From Marinifilum sp. N1E240 (GTDB lineage: Bacteria > Bacteroidota > Bacteroidia > Bacteroidales > Marinifilaceae): a stretch of 46,682 bases of DNA. The notes below the pieces were generated by a model. The model had not been told where the DNA came from. It saw only the letters and a list, made by a program, of their open reading frames with translations, and did no database searches. The position numbers and the translations under genes were made by a program. This document shows positions 33,853 through 41,252 of this stretch, piece after piece. The DNA is taken from NCBI RefSeq assembly GCF_009295825.1, contig NZ_WHKF01000014.1, positions 1 to 46,682 of the forward strand, read 5' to 3'. The first letter of the stretch is position 1. The number at the start of each line of letters is the position of its first letter.

Positions 33853-35169
33853 ATGAAAAAGTTTCTTATCCTATTCATTTTGACAATCCCTTCTGTTTTA
33901 TACGGACAAAGGGATGCTGCTCAACTTTTTGAACCAGCATTGCTAAAAGCAGATATTGATACATTGATTTCTAAACTGAAGACATCTCATCCGACCTTTT
34001 CCCATTACTATCAAGAGAATAAATTAGAAAGTAAGATCGACAAGATTAAAAAAACGATCGATACTCCTATGAGTGCTGCTGCTTTTTACCGGATGATGCA
34101 GCCGATAGTTTGTGTCGACGGACACACCTCTCTTATTTGCAATGGAGAGGTATACCCTAACTATCCGAATCCCTTATTTCCTTTTAAAATTGTGATATAC
34201 GATCATACCATCTATATAAAAGAGAATCATTCGGATAACAAATCAATTTCAAAAGGGATGATTGTTGAAAAAATAAATGGTGTATCATCCAAAGATCTCA
34301 TTGATAATCTTACCAGATATGTTCCTGGCGAAAGAGATGTTTTTAAACTAAAAAAGCTTGAAAAGAATTTTAACTACTATTATCAAATCGTATATGGAGC
34401 CTTTCCGGAATTTGACATTACAGTAAATAAGAAAGAGTGGAAATGCAAAGGTGCAAATTGGTCGGACATTGATGAAGCCAAAAAACCAACTTTTGAATTG
34501 CGCTTTTACGATAAGAACATAGCCTATATTTGCAAACGGAAATTTTTCCCTCCAAATGAATTTATACATTTCATGGATTCAGCATTTCATGCAATTGCTG
34601 AAAAACCAATTGAATATTTAATAATAGATAATCTTATTGGTGGCGGACTAACTGATCTGTCGGATACTTTGATGACTTATTTTACTAATAAACCATTTTC
34701 TTCCTTCGAGAAAAAAGAAAGCAAAATAAGTTCCCTTACAAAGGATTATGTCGATAGCAAAAAATCGAATGGATATCGTAAAGACGGCTATTTTGTTCAG
34801 GAATTCCCACCCAAAAGTCGAGATCGTAAGCATCGGTTTACAGGTACCACATATATTTTAACCGGACCTTTATCCTACTCTGCTGCCACATGCTTTTCTG
34901 CCTCAGCCAAATGCTACAAAACAGCGCTACTAGTTGGAGAAGAATCGGGGCAGCCTCTGTTAAGTAATGGTGGTATGGCTCATTTTATATTACCAACAAC
35001 TAAAATGACCTGTGTTACCTCACTTGAAAGAGTGTATTTCCCATGCAATAATAAGGATACGATCAATGGAGTACAACCTGATTATCATGTAAACCCCTCC
35101 TTAGATGATTTGTTAAATGATAAGAATTACAGTTTAGAGTATTTATTGAAGATGATAAGAAAAAAATAA
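33853..35169 (+). CDS. S41-family (C-terminal processing) peptidase, secreted
   Basis: A 438-residue protein with signal peptide (1-18, ending VLYGQ). An N-terminal helical part (DIDTLISKLKTSHPTF) precedes DGHTSL near 94, a divergent PDZ-like region (KGMIVEKINGVSSKDLI), and the S41 catalytic domain: YLIIDNLIGGGLTD, then YILTGPLSYSAATCFSASAK with Ser343 as the likely nucleophile, and the following GEESGQPLLSNGGM. Family members cut exported or membrane proteins near their C-termini, or act as tricorn-like peptidases. The catalytic lysine cannot be pinned with certainty. The last 32 codons are duplicated at 35882-35980. A terminator-like hairpin follows. Confidence 0.87.
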   Translation: MKKFLILFILTIPSVLYGQRDAAQLFEPALLKADIDTLISKLKTSHPTFSHYYQENKLESKIDKIKKTIDTPMSAAAFYRMMQPIVCVDGHTSLICNGEVYPNYPNPLFPFKIVIYDHTIYIKENHSDNKSISKGMIVEKINGVSSKDLIDNLTRYVPGERDVFKLKKLEKNFNYYYQIVYGAFPEFDITVNKKEWKCKGANWSDIDEAKKPTFELRFYDKNIAYICKRKFFPPNEFIHFMDSAFHAIAEKPIEYLIIDNLIGGGLTDLSDTLMTYFTNKPFSSFEKKESKISSLTKDYVDSKKSNGYRKDGYFVQEFPPKSRDRKHRFTGTTYILTGPLSYSAATCFSASAKCYKTALLVGEESGQPLLSNGGMAHFILPTTKMTCVTSLERVYFPCNNKDTINGVQPDYHVNPSLDDLLNDKNYSLEYLLKMIRKK

Positions 35170-35188
35170 ACGCAAACAGTTCTAAATA

Positions 35189-35220
35189 AGACGCTGATTA
35201 TAAGCGTCTGTAAATTTTTA
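35189..35220 (+). terminator. Probable intrinsic terminator of the S41 gene
   Basis: AGACGCT (35189-35195) and AGCGTCT (35203-35209) form a perfect 7-bp stem with a 7-base loop, followed by a T-rich tract (TAAATTTTTA). It lies 20 bases past the stop codon. Confidence 0.6.
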
Positions 35221-35258
35221 AAAAAACAGTTGTGTAACTATTGAATAAACACGAATCT

Positions 35259-35879
35259 ATGACAAATAGGAGCAAAATAAAAACATTCTTTAACTCGAAT
35301 AGGAAGGATTTTGAATACATCGAGGAATATAAAAAGAACAAGATTTTCTTTAATGACCTTTTACAAAACGGAAGACGGGAAGATATTGAATTTGTTCTCG
35401 AAATTAAAATATCCAACTATATCAGTCCTTTGAGTAGAGAAGGTTTTTACACAGAAGCATTAAAAGAACTAGAAGGAATCGAAATCTATTTAGAAAAGAT
35501 AAGAACTCATTCAAAATTGTACAAACTTCATATTGAAGCATGTATATTTCAGCGAGGTTTATGTTTAGGCAGACTAAAAAGGTATAAAGAATCTAATATT
35601 GAATTTGAAAAATTATTAGAAAAACACCCAACTAATGATAATTATATTGACTGGTATAAAACGAATAAGAAAAAGAATCTTAACCGTTATTTTGAACTTG
35701 GAGCAATGATAAGTTTTGGAACATACTTACTTATTCTATTAATGGAATTTGTTAATAGCGAACTACATTTTCCGTCAAAAATAAAAGGTTATATTTTATT
35801 CATTGGAGCGACTTCAATTGTTTTGCCACATATCATTGACAAAATTATCGATTCAGAAAAAATAGAGATGAATAAATAA
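35259..35879 (+). CDS. Helical-repeat protein with two C-terminal membrane segments
   Basis: From ATG 35259 the protein is 206 residues; a TTG at 35241 would add six. Residues 20-135 are helical with a TPR-like pattern (REGFYTEALKELEGIEIYLE, ACIFQRGLCLGRLKRYKESN, IEFEKLLEKHPTN). Residues about 145-195 contain two membrane segments (LGAMISFGTYLLILLMEF and GYILFIGATSIVLPHII), and the tail is short and charged. No named family. The gene sits exactly between the S41 gene and a 32-codon remnant of a second S41 copy, so it appears to have arrived during or after that duplication. Confidence 0.66.
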   Translation: MTNRSKIKTFFNSNRKDFEYIEEYKKNKIFFNDLLQNGRREDIEFVLEIKISNYISPLSREGFYTEALKELEGIEIYLEKIRTHSKLYKLHIEACIFQRGLCLGRLKRYKESNIEFEKLLEKHPTNDNYIDWYKTNKKKNLNRYFELGAMISFGTYLLILLMEFVNSELHFPSKIKGYILFIGATSIVLPHIIDKIIDSEKIEMNK

Positions 35880-35881
35880 TC

Positions 35882-35980
35882 GTCACACCAGATTATAATG
35901 TAGAACCATCCTTAGACGACTTGTTAAATGATAAGGATTACACTTTAGAGTATTTATTGAAGATGATAAGAAAAAAGTAA
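35882..35980 (+). pseudogene. 3' remnant of a second S41 peptidase gene
   Basis: Read in frame to TAA 35980, the 32 residues VTPDYNVEPSLDD then LLNDKDYTLEYLLKMIRKK match the C-terminus of the S41 protein encoded at 33853-35169 (VQPDYHVNPSLDD then LLNDKNYSLEYLLKMIRKK) with about five differences. DNA identity is high. There is no upstream part of the gene and no start codon, so only the end of a tandem duplicate is left. Confidence 0.88.
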
Positions 35981-35983
35981 AAA

Positions 35984-36466
35984 ATGGATTCACAGATAAT
36001 ATTCAAGATTGAGCCAATAGAATTATATACATATTCAGTACGAATTATAAGTATTATCGTAATTGCTTTGTGTATTTATAATTTTGAAATTAACCCACTC
36101 GCCTTTACAATATTTTCACTTGTTGCTCTATGCGTTATTCTACTATCAAGAACTTCCAGAATAGTATTGACAAATGATTATCTCTTGATAGAGCATAAAA
36201 ATATTATATCATTTATGAGTAATATTAAAAAGGTTTCAATCGTAGATATAGACCAAATTGGATTTAATAAGGAATTTAAACCTATTGCAAGATATTTATT
36301 ACCAGAATTCTACCTTTTCCCAACACAGAACAATGAAATACTACTAAGACTAAAAGACAATTCGGAAATTAGTCAAACTCAAATGGGAACAAAAAAGCAA
36401 TTTTTGGGATTGCTTGCAAAATTAGCGGAACTAGTTAGTAAACAACCAGAGGCTAACAAAAGTTAA
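35984..36466 (+). CDS. Membrane protein with PH-like C-terminal domain
   Basis: A 160-residue protein with two adjacent membrane segments (about 17-34 and 39-54) followed by RIVLTNDYLLIEHKNIISF, then KKVSIVDIDQIGF. This is the strand pattern of the bacterial PH-like domains found after two-helix anchors (YdbT/YcxB-like layout). The C-terminus is polar. It starts three bases after the S41 remnant and is followed 26 bases later by another membrane protein gene and then by a second PH-like protein, so the three probably form an operon. Function unknown. Confidence 0.65.
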   Translation: MDSQIIFKIEPIELYTYSVRIISIIVIALCIYNFEINPLAFTIFSLVALCVILLSRTSRIVLTNDYLLIEHKNIISFMSNIKKVSIVDIDQIGFNKEFKPIARYLLPEFYLFPTQNNEILLRLKDNSEISQTQMGTKKQFLGLLAKLAELVSKQPEANKS

Positions 36467-36492
36467 AACTATATCGATAAAATAAAGTACAT

Positions 36493-36927
36493 ATGGAACT
36501 GTTAAATATTATGATTGGAACTTATGGCTTACAGCTTGCTCTTGTAATGCTATTAGTAGTGATCTTAGTAGAAGTCATATTTATTAGTAAAAAGCTATTT
36601 CAACAATTCATTAAACTAAACGTAATTATTGCCGTTACCATTTCAAATAGTAGCAGTACTATTTTTGGTTTTTTAACTTTAGGTATTTTTTGGAGAGCTT
36701 TGATAGACTGGTCAATTGAAACATTTACACTAGATATTGATCATACTTCTGTATATTTTAAGATCGCCTTCTTTTTAATTGCGTGGATATTAACCATTCT
36801 AATTGAAATTCCTATAAATACAATCATCCTAAAATCTAAAAAAATAAGAAGCAGGATTTGGATCAACACAATTTACGCCAATATTATAAGCTACTTGTTA
36901 TTAATATTAGTGACAAAAGGAATTTAA
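36493..36927 (+). CDS. Four-pass membrane protein of unknown function
   Basis: A 144-residue protein that is almost entirely hydrophobic, with four membrane helices (about 10-32, 38-70, 88-112 and 120-142) and short basic loops (ILKSKKIRSRIW). No family recognised. It lies between two PH-like membrane proteins with 26-base and 10-base spacers, which suggests a shared transcript. Confidence 0.65.
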   Translation: MELLNIMIGTYGLQLALVMLLVVILVEVIFISKKLFQQFIKLNVIIAVTISNSSSTIFGFLTLGIFWRALIDWSIETFTLDIDHTSVYFKIAFFLIAWILTILIEIPINTIILKSKKIRSRIWINTIYANIISYLLLILVTKGI

Positions 36928-36937
36928 TACCTATAGC

Positions 36938-37462
36938 ATGAGTTTAAAAATAAAAAAACAAGAAGATAATTCAATAATAACCATTAAGCCGAATAAAATA
37001 AATTGGGGGATGGTTGGTTTCCTATCATTGATTCTTCTTGGCTTTGTTTTTATTTTAATACAGATAGTTAATCAAATGCTTACAGCAGATTTAAACCCAA
37101 TTCTTATACTAATTGTAGGATTTTTCTTTTGGGCAGCATATTACAATTTATTCAACTTCTATTATATAATTGTTGGGAATGAAATTATTGAAATTCATGA
37201 TAATTATATCAAACATACACGAAACGTTTGGAAAATAAGCCATTCAAAAAAATATTTAAAACCTAAAATTCGTAATATAGAATTAGATGACTCTACAAAT
37301 AAATTTGGGGACATTGGGATAGGAATGCTTGGTCTATCACCTATTCATGTAAGCTTTAAATATGGAAGAAAAAAGAAGTTGATAGGCAAACAGATTGGTA
37401 AAGATGAAGCCAAAATAATTATTGGAGAATTAGAGAACAAAATGTACACTACTCAATATTAA
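36938..37462 (+). CDS. Membrane protein with PH-like C-terminal domain (second)
   Basis: A 174-residue protein. A polar N-terminal beta segment (KKQEDNSIITIKPNKINWG) precedes two membrane helices (about 27-48 and 57-84). IIVGNEIIEIHDNYIKHTR, then VWKISHSKKYLKPKIRNIEL, follows; the strand order is that of a PH-like fold. The general layout matches the protein encoded at 35984, though the sequences are distant. It starts 10 bases after the four-pass membrane gene. The 345-bp repeat begins just after the stop. Function unknown. Confidence 0.65.
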   Translation: MSLKIKKQEDNSIITIKPNKINWGMVGFLSLILLGFVFILIQIVNQMLTADLNPILILIVGFFFWAAYYNLFNFYYIIVGNEIIEIHDNYIKHTRNVWKISHSKKYLKPKIRNIELDDSTNKFGDIGIGMLGLSPIHVSFKYGRKKKLIGKQIGKDEAKIIIGELENKMYTTQY

Positions 37463-37477
37463 ATAAAAGAAAGGATT

Positions 37478-37822
37478 GGATTCTACAACGGGTATAGTTG
37501 TAGTGTGTAATGCTAACAAATCATTTATCCTCGAGCCGGATGGGCTCTTCCTTTTTGCATTGATCAAAAAGGAAGCAAAAAATCTAGGGCGCGTAAGCAC
37601 AAACTAATTATTCTTGAAAACTTTAAGTGCGGCGAGGTGATCTACTCCCAATTCTGAATTTTGTGGCATTTGAAAAACAAATGCTTACAAATTCTAGTCC
37701 GGGAGTAGCTTCCACGTCTTACTAGAAGTTTTACTACAAATAAATCAGCTTGTCCTTCCAATGCCCATCCTACCTCTGATTTTACTTTATCGGAAATTAA
37801 ATTTGGGTTGTGTTACGATTGA
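37478..37822 (+). repeat. 345-bp dispersed element, copy C
   Basis: Full copy with the CTTCCTTTTT/AAAAAGGAAG hairpin and the nested hairpin closed by CTACTCCC (37642-37649) and GGGAGTAG (37701-37708). It is almost identical to copy A at 28.7 kb, and copy D follows in tandem. The two copies fill most of the 798-base gap between the membrane operon and the HxlR gene. Confidence 0.87.
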
Positions 37823-38163
37823 GGTCTTATTGTAGTGTATGGTACTGGTAAACTACATCTTACTCTGTTTTTATCCTAAAGCCGGATGGGCTCTTCCTTT
37901 TTGCATTGATCAAAAAGGAAGCAAAAAATCCAGGGCGCGTAAGCACAAACTAATTATTCTTGAAAACTTTAAGTGCGGCGAGGTGATCTACTCCCAATTC
38001 TGAATTTTGTGGCATTTGAAAAACAAATGCTTACAAATTCTAGTCCGGGGGTAGCTTCCACGTCTTACTAGAAGTTTTACTACAAATAAATCAGCTTGTC
38101 CTTCCAATGCCCATCCTACCTCTGATTTTACTTTATCGAAAATCAAATTTGGGTAGTATTAGG
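37823..38163 (+). repeat. 345-bp dispersed element, copy D
   Basis: Tandem to copy C. The nested hairpin runs from CTACTCCC (37988-37995) to GGGGGTAG (38047-38054); the single change creates a G-T (G-U in RNA) pair, so pairing is kept. The element ends with TTTGGGTAGTATTAGGC. Confidence 0.87.
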
Positions 38164-38185
38164 CTAGAGACTAAGATAAGAATTG

Positions 38186-38218
38186 GAATTCTGGATACGC
38201 AGTATGTGGCGCTATTCC
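38186..38218 (+). pseudogene. Short fragment matching the 5' coding region of the FUSC/YccS gene
   Basis: GAATTCTGGATACGCAGTAT and then GTGGCGCTATTCC match codons 17-27 of the gene at 44228 (GAATTCTGGATACGCACCAT, then GTGGCGTTATCCC) with about four differences. Similarity ends on both sides. The match is short, so chance is unlikely but not excluded. Confidence 0.5.
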
Positions 38219-38260
38219 TATGATAGTTCAAAAATACACAGCACTATATAAAGGTACAAA

Positions 38261-38626
38261 TCAAGACTTAAATTGAGCTCTTGATTCCAGAATAGCCTCC
38301 ATATTCTCACCAGCCCAATCAGCCAGTTTATTAATGTGGATTAATAAAGTTTTACCTCTCTCCGTAATTTCATACTCAACTCTGGGAGGAATCTCCGGGT
38401 AGATGGTTCGTTTGACTAATCCGTCTGCTTCAAGAGTACGTAGAGTAACTGTTAGCATCTTCTGCGATATGTCACCAATTGTTTTATGCAATTTATTAAA
38501 ACGCATATTGTCGACTTCACCTAAAACCATGAGTATTAATATAGACCATTTATCTCCAACTCTATCTAATACTTTTCTTACTGGGCATTCCTCAAAATGA
38601 GAAAATATTTCTAATTTTTTTTCCAT
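38261..38626 (-). CDS. HxlR-family transcriptional regulator
   Basis: A 121-residue winged-helix protein with the family hallmarks: ECPVRKVLDRVGDKWSILIL with the conserved cysteine (residue 15), RFNKLHKTIGDISQKMLTVT as the recognition region, and LVKRTIYPEIPPRVEYEITE as the wing. HxlR/YodB-type regulators sense electrophiles, aldehydes or thiol stress through this cysteine and repress a neighbouring, often divergent, oxidoreductase gene. Here the divergent gene 160 bases away encodes an NmrA-type quinone or aldehyde reductase-like SDR, which fits that model well. Confidence 0.93.
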   Translation of the reverse strand: MEKKLEIFSHFEECPVRKVLDRVGDKWSILILMVLGEVDNMRFNKLHKTIGDISQKMLTVTLRTLEADGLVKRTIYPEIPPRVEYEITERGKTLLIHINKLADWAGENMEAILESRAQFKS

Positions 38627-38639
38627 TTTATCCTATTGA

Positions 38640-38786
38640 TTTTCAATAATAGTTACTCCAAAGTAAGTATCTAACCATGGCGTAACTTATTGTATTACAG
38701 GCACTCTTTAATTAGCTTTGACGCACTAAAAGTAAGTTAAAGTAATTTAGTAATCAAGTTTTATTTAAGAGTTAAAAAATAGAAAG
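38640..38786. promoter_or_regulatory. Divergent promoter region between HxlR and SDR genes, with repeated AAGTAAGT
   Basis: AAGTAAGT occurs at 38661-38668 and again at 38730-38737, with GTAACTTA in the opposite sense at 38682. These partly symmetric sites are the best candidates for the HxlR operator. This is inference from position and repetition. Confidence 0.4.
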
Positions 38787-39659
38787 ATGAGTAAAATTTT
38801 AATTACAGGAGCTTCAGGAAATCTAGGTAAATCTGTTATCAAGTATGTATTGAAAAAGACAAAAGCCGAAAATATAGCTGTATTGGTTCGAAATATAGAA
38901 AAAGCTAGTGATTTGAAATCCCTGGGGATGGATGTGCGAATTGGCGATTACACGAATTACCAGTCGCTAGTTGATGCATTTAAAGGAATCGATAAGCTTT
39001 ATTTTATCTCGGGCAGCGAGTTTGAAGGTCGTTCAAAACAGCATGAGAATGTAGTAAACGCAGCTAAAGAAGTCGGTATTAAGCATGTTGTATACACCAG
39101 TTTCCTACGAAAAGATGAAAGCTCAGCTTCACCAATTTCATTTGTAGTTACTGATCATATCGATACGGAAATACAGTTAAAAGAATCCGGAATGAATTAT
39201 ACCCTATTAAAACACAATTTATATATGGATATGCTGCCCTTGTTTATTGGTGAAAAAGTACTTGAAACAGGCGTAATTTATCAACCGGCTGGTAATGGGA
39301 AAGCGGCTTTTACACTTCGCGAGGATATGGCAGAAGTTGCAGCACACATTCTTACTACCGACGGGCATGCAAACAAAGAGTACGATATTACTTCCGATAA
39401 AGCTCATTCGTATCATGATATTGCAGCGATTATTTCTGGCATTAGTGGTAAAACAGTTGGCTACACATCACCTTCTGTTGAAGAGTTCCATAAAACATTG
39501 ACTGAAGCAGGAGTACCAGAAATGTATATCGGTTTGTTTGCAGGATTTTCATTGGCAATGGAGCAGGGAGAACTTGAGAATACAAACTCAGTAATTGAAC
39601 AATTGATTGGTAGAAAAGCCACTTCGGTGGAACAATATTTAAAAGAAGTTTATTCTTAA
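38787..39659 (+). CDS. NmrA-type SDR, NAD(P)H-dependent quinone oxidoreductase-like
   Basis: A 290-residue atypical short-chain dehydrogenase. The N-terminus ILITGASGNLGKSVI is the dinucleotide-binding loop (TGxxGxxG). LVRNIEKASDLKSLGMDVRI, then GDYTN, is the NmrA/QOR2-like second strand, VVYTSFLRKD is the active-site strand, and the C-terminal half carries the substrate lid (YTLLKHNLYMDMLPLF). It resembles QOR2/YtfG proteins that reduce quinones with NADPH. It is divergent from the HxlR gene, which probably represses it until reactive electrophiles are present. The 100-base gap to the cupin gene may be within one transcript. Confidence 0.9.
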   Translation: MSKILITGASGNLGKSVIKYVLKKTKAENIAVLVRNIEKASDLKSLGMDVRIGDYTNYQSLVDAFKGIDKLYFISGSEFEGRSKQHENVVNAAKEVGIKHVVYTSFLRKDESSASPISFVVTDHIDTEIQLKESGMNYTLLKHNLYMDMLPLFIGEKVLETGVIYQPAGNGKAAFTLREDMAEVAAHILTTDGHANKEYDITSDKAHSYHDIAAIISGISGKTVGYTSPSVEEFHKTLTEAGVPEMYIGLFAGFSLAMEQGELENTNSVIEQLIGRKATSVEQYLKEVYS

Positions 39660-39759
39660 TTCACTAATGGATTTTTAAGTCCATGATTTTCTCTGCTATA
39701 AGAAGCATATTATTGATTTAAGACAAAGCATAGAATAATTAAAACATACAACAACAATA

Positions 39760-40323
39760 ATGGATACAAAAAGAATTGAAGAAGCAATCAAAACAAATGT
39801 ATATCATATCCATCCAGATTTAAAAGTCCCTTATCATGAACATGGAACTCAAGATGAAATTTTTTATTGCATCAAGGGTTCCGGGCTTGGCATAGTAGAC
39901 GGTAAAGAAGTAGAGTTAACTGTAGGAGATGTAATGCTTGCGCCTGCTGGTTCGATGCATACAATTAAGACGGATAAAGAACTATATGTAACGGCTATTC
40001 TTATACCTGTAAACAGAATTATTTGCCACTGCAAACAGGTTAGTTACGGTGATATCAGGAAGGCAATGCTTGCTGGTGCCCGTACTGTAGAGGATATACA
40101 GGAAATTACAGGAGCGGGTACCGAATGTGGGAACTGTATTGAGGATATTAAAAAAATAGTTGCCTTAGCCTGTAGCTGCAAAATGATTACTATGGAAACT
40201 GTTGTTGACGCAGTAAATAATGGAGCGGATACTGTTGAAAAATTAGGAGAACTAACAGGAGCGGGTACCGATTGTGGAAATTGTAAACTTCTATTACAGA
40301 AGATGATTGATACAAAGAGGTAA
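39760..40323 (+). CDS. Cupin fused to two BFD-like [2Fe-2S] domains
   Basis: A 187-residue three-domain protein. Residues 1-85 form a small cupin barrel with metal ligands His26, His28 and Glu33 in PYHEHGTQDEIFY and His67 in SMHTIK. Residues 86-130 form a BFD-like (bacterioferritin-associated ferredoxin, Fer2_BFD) domain with Cys89-x-Cys91 and Cys123-x2-Cys126. Residues 134-182 repeat this with Cys138-x-Cys140 and Cys172-x2-Cys175; the 31-residue spacing between cysteine pairs is identical in both. Each should bind one [2Fe-2S] cluster. The two BFD units share GAGTxCGNC and are probably an internal duplication. It may sense or repair redox or metal state alongside the HxlR-SDR pair; function is inferred. 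Confidence 0.85.
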   Translation: MDTKRIEEAIKTNVYHIHPDLKVPYHEHGTQDEIFYCIKGSGLGIVDGKEVELTVGDVMLAPAGSMHTIKTDKELYVTAILIPVNRIICHCKQVSYGDIRKAMLAGARTVEDIQEITGAGTECGNCIEDIKKIVALACSCKMITMETVVDAVNNGADTVEKLGELTGAGTDCGNCKLLLQKMIDTKR

Positions 40324-40371
40324 TCTTGTTCCTGAAACCATTGAAATAAATAATGTGATTGCGTTCTGAAG

Positions 40372-40424
40372 GCAGTATACGAAATAAGAGAAGTATACTG
40401 CTTCTTCGGGGCGATAGTTTTTTT
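40372..40424 (+). terminator. Probable intrinsic terminator after the cupin gene
   Basis: GCAGTATAC (40372-40380) and GTATACTGC (40393-40401) form a perfect 9-bp stem with a 12-base loop. A run of seven T residues lies 16 bases downstream. The spacing to the T run is longer than usual. Confidence 0.5.
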
Positions 40425-40554
40425 AATAAATGATTTCAAAGATGTAATTGGAGAATGTATTTATCCACCCCAAAAGCGAAATCACCTTAACAAATTTGAT
40501 TTCTGGATTAAATACGAAAAGTAAATGTGCCAATACTATATTGTTTTTGAAGCT

Positions 40555-40983
40555 TTACTTTTCACTATTTTGCTTCAGTAAATCTCTTATTTCTGTAAGC
40601 AACTCTATATCTTTTGGTGTAGAAACCGTTTCATCCTTAACATCCTCCCCTTTTCTTCTAATCTTGTTAATCACTTTTATTACAGCAAATATGACCAATG
40701 CAATAATCAAAAAATCCAATGTGACTTGAATAAAATTACCATATTTCACCTCCACCAACTCCTGTAGTATCCCTCCATTAGCATCTATCTTTTTCTCTTT
40801 CAACACAAGAGTAAGACTTTGAAAATTAACCTTCCCAACTATTACACTAAACATTGGCAATATCACGTCATTCACTAAAGAGGATACAATTTTATTAAAT
40901 GCTACACCTATAATGATACCAATAGCCATATCAAACATATTTCCTTTGATTGCAAACTCTTTGAACTCCTTAATTATTTTCAT
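40555..40983 (-). CDS. mscL: Large-conductance mechanosensitive channel
   Basis: From ATG 40983 the protein has 142 residues, close to the family norm; an upstream start at 41016 would add 11 residues before the conserved KEFKEFAIKGNMFDMAIGII. The first helix carries the gating glycines (AIGIIIGVAFNKIVSSLVND), and VILPMF follows. The second helix is FIQVTLDFLIIALVIFAVIK, and the C-terminal helix (ELLTEIRDLLK) forms the cytoplasmic bundle. MscL opens under membrane tension to release solutes during hypo-osmotic shock. It appears to be a single-gene transcript on the minus strand. Confidence 0.96.
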   Translation of the reverse strand: MKIIKEFKEFAIKGNMFDMAIGIIIGVAFNKIVSSLVNDVILPMFSVIVGKVNFQSLTLVLKEKKIDANGGILQELVEVKYGNFIQVTLDFLIIALVIFAVIKVINKIRRKGEDVKDETVSTPKDIELLTEIRDLLKQNSEK

Positions 40984-41109
40984 CGCATCAACTTGTTTTA
41001 ATTCATAGCATATCAATCCACCATATCGATAAATGATACAATCTCTTTGTGTATATAATATATGAAGATATTTCCAATACTTTGGGAATCCTTTCGGGGG
41101 ATAATTAGG

Positions 41110-41215
41110 GTATCAAATGTTATCAAAAGGAAACTCTTATCCTTGTGCCTTCAAATTAGTAAGGTCAATGCAAAATAGATTATGAGTGAATCGGTTTCAG
41201 GGAAATCTTCTAAAA
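41110..41215 (+). pseudogene. Degenerate copy of the FUSC/YccS upstream region and first codons
   Basis: TTCAAATTAGTAAGGTCAAT, then GCAAAATAGATTATGAG, then TGAATCGGTTTCAGGGAAA line up with TTCAAATTGTAAGAATACAT, then GCAAAATAGAGTAAAGG, then TCAATCGATTTCAGGGGAAA at 44206-44270. The start codon is damaged and a stop interrupts the frame. A match to the next few codons lies at 38186, so pieces of a former second copy seem to be scattered. Confidence 0.6.
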
Positions 41216-41252
41216 AGCCAAGGCGAATTGAGAAATATAATAAGCCATTCAA

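Noticed and set aside
40448-40729. A 93-codon plus-strand frame
   Set aside because: It is antisense to mscL, whose identity is certain.
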